A stretch of 64,000 nt of DNA from Candidatus Amarolinea dominans (GTDB lineage: Bacteria > Chloroflexota > Anaerolineae > SSC4 > Amarolineaceae): assembly GCA_016719785.1 (NCBI GenBank), contig JADJYJ010000004.1, forward strand, positions 124,001-188,000, read 5' to 3'. This document shows, piece by piece, positions 1 through 6,773 of this stretch; the first letter of the stretch is position 1; each line of letters begins with the position of its first letter. A model generated the notes under the pieces. The model did not search any database. It saw nothing but the letters and a program-made list of their open reading frames with translations, and was not told where the DNA came from. Made by a program: the position numbers and the translations under genes.

Positions 1-277
1 TTTCAAAATAGGCGGTGAAATCGAGAGAGGTGAAGCCGTTACGCGTGCCGCCCTCGCGGGCCACCAACTTGTGGACCGCGCCGCTGGGGAAGCGTTCGGT
101 GCCGCGAAAGAGCATGTGCTCCACCCAATGTGAGGCGCCGGTCAGGCCGGGGCGCTCGTTACGGCTGCCCACGCGGTACCAGACCCAAAGCGACGCCACG
201 GGGGCGTGGTGCATTTCCTGGATCAGAATCTGTAACCCGTTGGCGAGGGTGTGACTGCTAAAATGATTTGTGGTCAT
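1..277 (-). CDS. M16 family metallopeptidase, N-terminal part (runs off the window)
   Basis: The reverse strand reads open from an ATG at 277 to the window edge, giving 92 residues beginning MTTNHFSSHTLANGLQI. Residues around 51-55 contain HWVEH, the inverted HxxEH zinc motif of insulinase-family (M16) peptidases, followed by the usual downstream MLFRGTxxF. These are zinc endopeptidases, often found as pairs of paralogous subunits in bacteria. Only the N-terminal lobe is visible; the downstream glutamate ligand and the C-terminal lobe lie outside the window. The gene starts about 19 bases after the end of the membrane-protein gene on the same strand, so the two could be cotranscribed. Confidence 0.85.
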   Translation of the reverse strand, partial: MTTNHFSSHTLANGLQILIQEMHHAPVASLWVWYRVGSRNERPGLTGASHWVEHMLFRGTERFPSGAVHKLVAREGGTRNGFTSLDFTAYFE

Positions 278-295
278 GCCATATTTCCGGTTGTA

Positions 296-1297
296 TCATG
301 AAGCCGAACTTGTCTCCCGCAACTGGGCGGCCGCGCCAAAATCGCGCCACGTGATCTGTTCGCGCCACATGAAGAAGGCGCCCAGGGCTGTGATGGGGAA
401 CCACAGCGCCACGTGCAGCACCAGGGTGTACGCGGCGGCAATCTCGCTAGGTACGTTGAAGGCACGCAGAACCGCGATGCCGGATGCGTCGAAGGTACCA
501 ACATAGCCCGGTGCGGCCGGTAGTGTCGTAGCCAGGTTTACAATGCCGTTCATCAACATCAAAACGATGAAGGAAACCGAGAAGTTGAACGCGTGCATGA
601 CGAACCAGTATTTGACTGTTTCGGCCAGCCAGATGACGATGGAGGTGGCGAAGATCATGAACACGTCGCGGCCGCGGCGCAATGACGACAGACCGAGCAT
701 GAAGCGGTCGAATAACTCGCTGACGCGAGGGCGCAGGCGTTCGGGCAGGAACCGGTTGGCCACGAAATCATACAGCCGCCGCGTGCGTGTGGGCGACGCG
801 GCCAGGACCATGAACACGGCCAGGGCCACGAAGAAGATGGCGCTGAAGAAGATGACGGGCTGCCGGAAGTCCTGCAGCATGGGCGCAAAGGGGAGTGAAA
901 TGAAGACAAAGAGCAGCATCACCAGGCCATCGAACACGCGCTCGACGATGACCGTGGCCAGCGAGGCGCTCATGCTGATGCCCTCTTTGCGCTTGAGCAC
1001 ATACGAACGGATGATCTCGCCGGCGCGTGCGGGGTAGATGTTGTTACCCATGTAGCCGATGCAGACGATTGGGAACAGGCGCCCAAGCGGCACCGGTTTG
1101 AGCGGGCCGAGCATGTAGTGCCAGCGCCAGGTGCGCGCCCACACAGCCAAGAAATAGACCAGCACACCCGGAATCAACCAAACGTAACGCGCGGCCCGAA
1201 TGTCCTGCCAGGCTTCGGCCATGTCCAGCCCGCGCAGTGCCAGATAGAGAGAGACAACGCTTATCAAGACACCCAACCAGAACTGCCAGCGCTTCAA
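296..1297 (-). CDS. Lysylphosphatidylglycerol synthase TM / UPF0104-family membrane protein
   Basis: A 333-residue polytopic membrane protein with about eight hydrophobic segments. It shows the pattern of the LPG_synthase_TM (UPF0104, flippase-like) family: a conserved RxxRW near residue 60, GYMGNNIYPARAGE around residues 80-93, and PAAPGYVGTFDAS around residues 255-270. The family includes the flippase half of MprF and many stand-alone proteins thought to move lipid-linked substrates across the membrane; the substrate here is unknown. The start is a TTG with GGAGAAA just upstream. It has no fused MprF catalytic domain. Confidence 0.85.
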   Translation of the reverse strand: MKRWQFWLGVLISVVSLYLALRGLDMAEAWQDIRAARYVWLIPGVLVYFLAVWARTWRWHYMLGPLKPVPLGRLFPIVCIGYMGNNIYPARAGEIIRSYVLKRKEGISMSASLATVIVERVFDGLVMLLFVFISLPFAPMLQDFRQPVIFFSAIFFVALAVFMVLAASPTRTRRLYDFVANRFLPERLRPRVSELFDRFMLGLSSLRRGRDVFMIFATSIVIWLAETVKYWFVMHAFNFSVSFIVLMLMNGIVNLATTLPAAPGYVGTFDASGIAVLRAFNVPSEIAAAYTLVLHVALWFPITALGAFFMWREQITWRDFGAAAQLRETSSAS

Positions 1298-1343
1298 GGT
1301 TTTCTCCAGAATGTTGTTTCAAGCGATGTTTCGCGACAACGAA

Positions 1344-1380
1344 ACGGGCGGGTCAAGACCACCTGTCCCAACCCGCCCGT
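1344..1380. terminator. GC-rich hairpin, possible terminator
   Basis: A perfect 10-bp inverted repeat (ACGGGCGGGT and ACCCGCCCGT) with a 17-base loop lies between the SWIM-protein gene and the membrane-protein gene. It lacks a strong T-run, so termination is only a possibility. Confidence 0.4.
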
Positions 1381-1529
1381 CATGAGCGAAGGACACAAGA
1401 GAGACGATCGCTTGTGCTGTGCGGTCGCCGATTGCCAGAGTAGATGCAGCGCGGCGCCGCTTGATTACATGCCGGCGCTGACGGGCCGGCGATGGCGGAA
1501 CATAAGCCGGGGGTGAGGAGAACCCGCGC

Positions 1530-1802
1530 TCAGGCGGTCACCGGCTCACCGGCCGGGGTCGGCAGCGGCGCCGGCATCAGGTACCCGGTGAAGATGGTTT
1601 CCAGCGCAATGACGTGACTACACAAACCCCAGTGCTGGAACGAACCGCAGTCACAGTTCCATGCCCCTTCGTTGTACCCCACCTGGTGTTCGCTGTGCTC
1701 ACCGTGAAAATTCACGCGCAGTAAGGCCACGTGTACGCGATCAGCCTCCTGTGCATACCGTTTGCCTTTTTCGATCTTACCGATCAAGCCTGAATCCATC
1801 AA
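1530..1802 (-). CDS. Small SWIM zinc-finger domain protein
   Basis: Ninety residues. The middle carries CDCGSFQHWGLCSH (about residues 50-63), matching the CxCx(n)CxH zinc ligand pattern of SWIM domains, which bind DNA or protein. The preceding WNCDC and following VIALETIF are also typical. There is no helicase or transposase domain, unlike many SWIM proteins. AGGAGGCTCTTTG lies just upstream of the ATG. The function is unknown; a small adaptor or nucleic-acid-binding role is a guess. Confidence 0.7.
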   Translation of the reverse strand: MMDSGLIGKIEKGKRYAQEADRVHVALLRVNFHGEHSEHQVGYNEGAWNCDCGSFQHWGLCSHVIALETIFTGYLMPAPLPTPAGEPVTA

Positions 1803-2103
1803 AGAGCCTCCTTGTCAAAGTGGTTTCGATAACTTCTGTATCTAAGCAAAAAAGGCGCCAGAGCGCAGACGCGCCCCAGTGCCTTCACAGGGTTTACGAG
1901 TACGGCTGATTGCCGCGGCCAGGAATTTCATAGCAGCGTCGTCCATCCTTCATCTGCACGGGGGGCCACGGTCTCTGCACGGGGGGCCTTATCGTCTCGA
2001 CTCAAGTATACCTGTGCCCATGACATTTGTCAAGCAAATCCGCAGGCGCAGGCGACTGCAAGTCGCTGCAACGACTGCAAAGCCGACCGGCGTGGGCTGT
2101 TGC
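1803..2103. other. Intergenic region upstream of the phasin promoter
   Basis: No convincing gene. It holds a short direct repeat of CTGCACGGGGGGCC near 1958-1990. It also holds a 20-base sequence at 2053-2072 (CGACTGCAAGTCGCTGCAAC) that recurs exactly at 33013-33032. Confidence 0.5.
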
Positions 2104-2132
2104 TTGACATCTCCGGGGAGCCGTGCTATAAT
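2104..2132 (+). promoter_or_regulatory. Sigma-70 type promoter of the phasin gene
   Basis: TTGACA at 2104-2109 and TATAAT at 2127-2132 are separated by 17 bp: both boxes match consensus exactly. Transcription should start near 2139, giving a leader of about 95 bases before the phasin ATG. The spacer contains CTCCGGGGAG, a short imperfect inverted repeat. Confidence 0.85.
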
Positions 2133-2234
2133 CGCTTATGACGCGATGCGTTATAAATTAACCACCGTCGCGATGAAACTAAGCGTCTGCACGAACATAG
2201 AGGCAGGCGCGTGACTATGATAAGGAGAAACAAA

Positions 2235-2660
2235 ATGGCACAGAAGAAAATTGCTGAACAAGCTGAACAGGCCGTGGAAGTGGTCAAGACCGAAATCGCC
2301 GAAACCGCCGAGAAGGCGACACCGCTGTTTGAAACCGTACACCGTGTCCTACTGGCAGGCGTGGGCGCCGTGGCGCTGACGACCGATGAGATTCAGGATT
2401 TTGTAGATCGCCTGGTCGAGCGCGGCGAAATCGCTGAGCGCGATGGCCGCAAGCTGGTCAAGGACGTCATTTCCCGTCGCAACGGCGCGGAGAAACAGGT
2501 TGAGAAGAGCGTGGAGAACGCGTCCAACATGGTGGAAGATCAGATCGAGAAGATCCTCAACCGGCTGAATGTGCCCACCAAGCACGACATCGAAGAACTG
2601 GGCAAGAAGATCGCTCACCTCACCAAGAAGGTGGACGACCTGAAGAAGAGCACCGCGTAA
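2235..2660 (+). CDS. Phasin-family (PHA granule-associated) protein
   Basis: 141 residues from an ATG preceded by AAGGAG at 2222-2227. The protein is almost entirely charged amphipathic helix, with AEQAEQAVEVVKTEIAET near the start, a short hydrophobic stretch LLAGVGAVAL, and a coiled C-terminus. The segment ILNRLNVPTKHDIEEL near residue 110 is typical of PhaI/PhaF-type phasin and poly-granule-associated proteins. Such proteins coat polyhydroxyalkanoate granules. The next gene is a PhaR-type regulator and the one after is a patatin-like lipase, which supports a link to granules. No PHA synthase lies in the window. It has its own consensus promoter and a terminator downstream. Confidence 0.75.
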   Translation: MAQKKIAEQAEQAVEVVKTEIAETAEKATPLFETVHRVLLAGVGAVALTTDEIQDFVDRLVERGEIAERDGRKLVKDVISRRNGAEKQVEKSVENASNMVEDQIEKILNRLNVPTKHDIEELGKKIAHLTKKVDDLKKSTA

Positions 2661-2701
2661 ATGGCACCCCCCCCCCGGTGTGCGTCATCGCTCACGATTG
2701 A

Positions 2702-2754
2702 CAACCAGGTCTCCGGCCGCTCTCAGAAAGCGCCGTGAGGCCTGGTTGCTTTTT
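2702..2754 (+). terminator. Rho-independent terminator after the phasin gene
   Basis: CAACCAGG at 2702-2709 pairs with CCTGGTTG at 2741-2748, with further pairing inside, followed by CTTTTT at 2749-2754. Confidence 0.8.
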
Positions 2755-2765
2755 GGGTGATTTGT

Positions 2766-2794
2766 TTGACACATCGCGGCAAGAACGTTATAAT
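2766..2794 (+). promoter_or_regulatory. Sigma-70 type promoter of the PhaR-like gene
   Basis: TTGACA at 2766-2771, a 17-bp spacer, TATAAT at 2789-2794. Both boxes are exact consensus. The expected start is near 2801, 26 bases before the ATG, with an AAGGGAG ribosome-binding site at about 2812-2818. Confidence 0.85.
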
Positions 2795-2826
2795 GCTATC
2801 AAGGGCTGTGATAAGGGAGTCAGGCA

Positions 2827-3450
2827 ATGCTCGTAATCAAACGTTATCCAAACCGTAAGTTGTACGATACAGAAGCCAAACGCTATATCACACTCGACGG
2901 CATTACGGAACTGATCCATCGCGGCGAAGATCTGCATGTGGTGGATCATGAGACCGGTGAAGACCTGACCACGGTTACCCTCTCGCAAATCATCTTCGAA
3001 CAAGAAAAAAAACGTTCCGGCTTTTTGCCCAAGTCCATCCTCTCCAATCTCATCCGCACCGGCAGCGACACGCTGGACTATCTATGGCGTTCGCTGCAGG
3101 CCTCGACCAGCGCCGTTCGTTTGCTGGAACAAGAGATAAACCGCCGGCTGGACGCCCTGGTAGAACGCGGCGAATTGGCCGTGCCCGAGGCGAATCGCCT
3201 GCGCGCCGAGTTGGCGCGCTTTGCCCCGCCACACGCGGGCAGCAGGACAGCAGGCGAAACAGACGAGAGCATTCTTGGTCGCTTGAATATCCCGACGCGA
3301 GCGGACATCCTCGCCCTGCAGGCCCAACTGGAAGCCCTGACCACCGAGCTGGATGCCCTCATGTCTGCACGCCGGGATCGGCCCAACGCACCAGCAACGG
3401 ACGCCGCCGCGGCGCCCAATCCGCGTACGCCAAAGGAGAGCAGCACATGA
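2827..3450 (+). CDS. PhaR-like polyhydroxyalkanoate synthesis regulator
   Basis: 207 residues. The N-terminus (residues 1-65) begins MLVIKRYPNRKLYDTEAKRY and continues YITLDGITELI and VVDHETGEDLT, the PHB/PHA accumulation regulator DNA-binding domain of PhaR. In known systems PhaR represses phasin genes and also binds PHA granules. The C-terminal half is helical and contains ILGRLNIPTRADILAL (about residues 155-170), strikingly like the phasin's ILNRLNVPTKHDIEEL. The regulator may therefore share a granule-binding or oligomerisation segment with its likely target. The stop overlaps the start of the patatin gene (ATGA), so the two are translationally coupled. Confidence 0.85.
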   Translation: MLVIKRYPNRKLYDTEAKRYITLDGITELIHRGEDLHVVDHETGEDLTTVTLSQIIFEQEKKRSGFLPKSILSNLIRTGSDTLDYLWRSLQASTSAVRLLEQEINRRLDALVERGELAVPEANRLRAELARFAPPHAGSRTAGETDESILGRLNIPTRADILALQAQLEALTTELDALMSARRDRPNAPATDAAAAPNPRTPKESST

Positions 3451-4736
3451 CAGCCGAGCGCACCAGTAAAACCGCTCTGGTTCTGGCAGGCGGTGGCCTG
3501 ACGGGCGCCGTGTACGAAATTGGCGCCTTGCGCGCGATTGATGATCTCCTGCAGGACCGGACCGTCAACGACTTCGATATTTTTGTCGGCACCAGCGCCG
3601 GCGCCATTGTGGGCAGCCTGTTAGCCAATGGCACATCGCCGGCAGCGGCCGGGGATGCCCTGGCCGGTCGCCATGCAGAGATACGCGCCCTCTGGGCCGG
3701 TGACCTGTTCCGGCCCAACTACCGGGAATTTATCGGGCGCCTGCTCCGGCTGCCCGCCACGGTGCAAAACGCCCTGCGTCACTACAGCCGCAACGTCAAT
3801 GATATGAACCTGTGGGACTTCATCTGGACCCTGATGGAAGTCCTGCCCTCGGGCCTGTACGATGGCATGGCCCTGGAAGAATACATGGCCAGCGCGCTCA
3901 ATCGCACCGGCTCCAGCAACGATTTTCGTGCCCTGACACGCGAACTGTACATCATTGCCACCGACCTTGACACCGGGCAGCGCTCCGTCTTTGGCACCGA
4001 CCAAAACAGTCACGTTCCCATTTCGCTGGCGGTAGCCGCGTCATCGGCCGTGCCGCTCATGTACAAACCGGTGCGCGTCGGCCAGCGCGAATACATTGAC
4101 GGTGGCATGCGCGGCAACGCCAGCATTGACCTGGCCATCGAGCACGGCGCCAAACTGATCGTCTGCATCAATCCGTTGGTGCCGCTCAACAATCAACGCA
4201 AGCGCGGCGTGCCCTTGCTCGGCCCTGACGGCACCTTCATCAGCGAGAGGGGCATGCAGGCCATCGGTTCGCAGGTCATCCGCATCATGATGCGTTCCGG
4301 GCTGAATTACCACATCAAGACGCTGCGACGCCGTCATCCTGACGTGGACATCATCCTCATCGAGCCGCGGGCCGATGACTACCAGATGTTTTTCTACAAC
4401 ATCATGCGCTATTCTGCCCGCTTGTTGGTGGCTGAGCACGGCTACCAGTCGGTGACACTCGATCTGGCCGACCGCTACCACGAGTTCAAAGAGATTCTGT
4501 CACGCCATGACCTGCACATCTCACGGCGCCGGGTGATCCAACACCTGGAGAGTGTGAGCCAGGGCGAAGATGCCGAGCACCTGGTCCTGCCAGCACCGCC
4601 CAGCACGCCGGCCGCGTCGTTCAACCCAAACCCGGTGCTGAGCCAGCTGGACCAAGCGCTCAGTTCGCTCGATGATACACTGATCACCCTGCACAGCAGC
4701 GGCAATCGGGACACGGGGAGAAATGGGGACAGCTAA
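3447..4736 (+). CDS. Patatin-like phospholipase family protein
   Basis: 429 residues from the ATG at 3447, which overlaps the PhaR stop; the AAAGGAGAG just upstream supports this start over longer in-frame options. The oxyanion loop GGGLTG is at residues 15-20, the nucleophile motif GTSAG at 48-52 (Ser50), and the dyad aspartate in DGG at 218-220. All three catalytic elements of patatin-like acyl hydrolases are present. These enzymes hydrolyse lipid acyl esters. The coupling to PhaR raises the possibility that it acts on granule lipid or polymer, which is inference only. The stop codon lies inside a 14-bp tandem repeat. Confidence 0.88.
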   Translation: MTAERTSKTALVLAGGGLTGAVYEIGALRAIDDLLQDRTVNDFDIFVGTSAGAIVGSLLANGTSPAAAGDALAGRHAEIRALWAGDLFRPNYREFIGRLLRLPATVQNALRHYSRNVNDMNLWDFIWTLMEVLPSGLYDGMALEEYMASALNRTGSSNDFRALTRELYIIATDLDTGQRSVFGTDQNSHVPISLAVAASSAVPLMYKPVRVGQREYIDGGMRGNASIDLAIEHGAKLIVCINPLVPLNNQRKRGVPLLGPDGTFISERGMQAIGSQVIRIMMRSGLNYHIKTLRRRHPDVDIILIEPRADDYQMFFYNIMRYSARLLVAEHGYQSVTLDLADRYHEFKEILSRHDLHISRRRVIQHLESVSQGEDAEHLVLPAPPSTPAASFNPNPVLSQLDQALSSLDDTLITLHSSGNRDTGRNGDS

Positions 4737-4774
4737 ATGGGGACAGCTAAATGGGGACAGCTAATGGAGACAGC
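4721..4774 (+). repeat. 14-bp tandem repeat across the patatin stop codon
   Basis: Three exact copies of AAATGGGGACAGCT (4721-4734, 4735-4748, 4749-4762) and a degenerate fourth. Each unit junction carries TAAATG, so the repeat supplies the stop codon and further ATGs. Confidence 0.85.
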
Positions 4775-4776
4775 GA

Positions 4777-6081
4777 TTGGTGACTGACGCATCTCCTGGT
4801 GATGTGCTGACCACGGCATCGCAGCGGTCAGTTCCAGCGACGGCGGGCCAGGGTGCCCGCCGTTGTGTTTGCCGGCGGCAGTGCGGCGCGACGTTGGCGC
4901 TGCTGCTCCTGTTGGCGGGCCTGCTCAGCGGCTGCCTCCCCGGCGAGCTGTTGACACCGCCCCCCACGCCGGAGCCTTTGGTCCCCACCGCGCCGCCACC
5001 GGTCGCTTTTTTTGCCCCCACCTCCACGCTGACGCCTTCAGCGCAGCCCACCACCACGCCGTTCGTCACCCCCGCGACCGGCGTCATCAGTCCCACGTTG
5101 ACCGTGCCAGTCGGCGCGACGGCAACAGTCACCGTCAGCGTCCCGGCTCCGGCCCCTGCCCTGCCGGCTGACTGGCGCCAGCGCATCGGCATTGGCGTCA
5201 CCAACGGCAGCTTCGAGCAATACACGTGGGGCGAGGCGCTGCCAGGTTGGTACCTGGATTGGAAAATTCACCTGACGCCCGCGCACGCGCCGGGCGTGGA
5301 ATTTGCCCAGATGGTGCGACTGAAGCAGGGCGAGCCGCTCAACGCCCTGGCCGACGTGAAGCGCGTGGCCCAGGCCAACCCCGGCTCGCTTTGGCTGATT
5401 GGCAATGAGCCGGATGTCGCCTGGCAGGACAACTCCACGCCGGCGCAGTATGTGGCGGCCTATCATGATCTGTATCGCCTGCTCAAGACGAGCGATCCCA
5501 CCGCGCGCGTGGCAATCGGCGGTATCAGCCAAGTGACGCCGCTGCGACTGCGTTATTTGCAGGAAATTTGGGACCTCTACCGGGCGCGCTATGGCGAGGA
5601 GATGCCCGTTGATGTGTGGAACGTGCATACGTTTGTACTGCGCGAAGAAAAAGGGTCATGGGGCGTTGGCCTGCCGCCCGGCTTCGAAGCTGCCACCGAC
5701 GGGACGCTGTGGGACATCAGCGAGCACAACCGGCTTGACCTGGTGCATCAGCAGGTCGTCACCTTCCGGCAATGGATGGCGGCCCACGGCCAACGCGAGA
5801 AACCGCTGGTGGTCAGCGAATACGGCATCCTGATGCCGGCCGATTACGGCTTTCCGCCAGAGGTGGTGGCAGCCTACCTGACCGCAAGCTTCACCTACTT
5901 CGCCACCACCAGCGATGCGCAGATTGGCTACGCGGCCGATGACAATCGCCTGGTGCAGCGCTGGTGCTGGTACAGCACGTCCGATGACATCTACCCGACC
6001 GGCAACCTCTTCGCTCTCCCCAACCTGACGCCAACGGCGATCTTCCGCGCGTACAAAGCCTACCTGGCCGAGGCGCGGTGA
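4777..6081 (+). CDS. Lipoprotein with a GH-A-like (TIM-barrel) glycoside hydrolase domain
   Basis: 434 residues if the TTG at 4777 is used; GTG at 4780 or 4804 are alternatives. A hydrophobic run (ALLLLLAGLLSGC) ends in a lipobox with Cys53, so the protein should be a lipid-anchored exported protein. A Pro/Thr-rich linker of about 70 residues (TPEPLVPT, TLTPSAQPTTTP) follows. The folded domain, residues 125-434, has the layout of clan GH-A enzymes: NEPD with Glu211 as candidate acid/base and SEYG with Glu348 as candidate nucleophile, plus WNVHTF before it. The substrate cannot be read from sequence. No partner gene is adjacent. Confidence 0.7.
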   Translation: MVTDASPGDVLTTASQRSVPATAGQGARRCVCRRQCGATLALLLLLAGLLSGCLPGELLTPPPTPEPLVPTAPPPVAFFAPTSTLTPSAQPTTTPFVTPATGVISPTLTVPVGATATVTVSVPAPAPALPADWRQRIGIGVTNGSFEQYTWGEALPGWYLDWKIHLTPAHAPGVEFAQMVRLKQGEPLNALADVKRVAQANPGSLWLIGNEPDVAWQDNSTPAQYVAAYHDLYRLLKTSDPTARVAIGGISQVTPLRLRYLQEIWDLYRARYGEEMPVDVWNVHTFVLREEKGSWGVGLPPGFEAATDGTLWDISEHNRLDLVHQQVVTFRQWMAAHGQREKPLVVSEYGILMPADYGFPPEVVAAYLTASFTYFATTSDAQIGYAADDNRLVQRWCWYSTSDDIYPTGNLFALPNLTPTAIFRAYKAYLAEAR

Positions 6082-6185
6082 GGGAGAGCGGAGAAGGGGA
6101 GAAGGGGAGAAGGGGAAGAACTCCCTTCTTCCACGAAACCCGATCTCCGATCTCCGATCCCTGATCTCTGTTCTTAGACCGGAGA

Positions 6186-6586
6186 TCAGCGCAGGCCCAT
6201 CTCTAGCAGGACTTGGGGATACTGGCGTTCGGCTTCCTGAAAGAGTTCGCCCAGTTGCATCGCCTTGAAGACGTAGCCTTTGGTGGCAATCTGGCCGCCG
6301 AAGAAGGCGTCGCGCAGGCGCACTTCACCAAGCCAGATGCGATGCAGGGTATCCGCCTCCAGGTTCAGTTCCAGATCCGCCTTGCCCACCTGGGGGCCGA
6401 ACAGCGCCTCCACCGGCCGCCACGGCCGTCGAGCAGAATCTGCGCGTTGGGCTGCCGCGTGTTGAGCCGAATCACCATGTTGGAGCGGGCAAACTGATTC
6501 GTCGCTTTGGCGTCCTTCATCAAACGGCCAAAGAGCCGGTCCATGACCGCGTAAAACTGTTTCTCATCCCGATAAAATGCCATCAT
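6186..6586 (-). pseudogene. SCP2 sterol/lipid-carrier domain protein, frameshifted
   Basis: Two overlapping reading frames together encode one protein of about 130 residues. The first runs from ATG at 6586 or 6583 (AAAGGGGG just upstream) through MAFYRDEKQFYAVMDRLF to about LLDGRGGR. The second continues from about 6413 with VEALFGPQVGKADLELNLEA and ends GYVFKAMQLGELFQEAE. The combined order matches SCP2-type lipid-binding proteins, with a middle beta region and the DLELxxxADxxxxIWLGE segment. The break falls in GC-rich DNA around 6411-6430, and adding one base would restore the frame. It could be a real inactivation or a sequencing or assembly error. The gene follows the acyl-ACP-reductase-like gene. 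Confidence 0.75.
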
Positions 6587-6642
6587 AACCCCCTTTACGA
6601 TCAGCCGCCGAATGAATTCGGGGCGAAAAGAAACCTGGTACG

Positions 6643-6674
6643 ACTGCGCTCGTCTGTGAGGAGACGAGCGCAGT
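6643..6674. terminator. Perfect hairpin between the reductase-like gene and the SCP2 gene
   Basis: A 13-bp perfect stem (ACTGCGCTCGTCT and its complement) with a 6-base loop. It lies 100 bases after the reductase stop on the minus strand. Nearby at 6608-6621 is the palindrome CCGAATGAATTCGG, which recurs at 61215-61228. Role uncertain: attenuator, terminator or repeat remnant. Confidence 0.5.
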
Positions 6675-6773
6675 TGCATGAATTCAATCCAGAAATTCTG
6701 CCGTCGCCTCGGACGCGGCCGCTTCCCCCAGGCTTGGGGGAGGGGGCCCTGATGCAGACTTTTCAGCGATTTC

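Noticed and set aside
543..1037. A Met/Arg/Thr-rich plus-strand frame near the window start
   Set aside because: It is the shadow of the membrane-protein gene on the other strand and has no homologous features.
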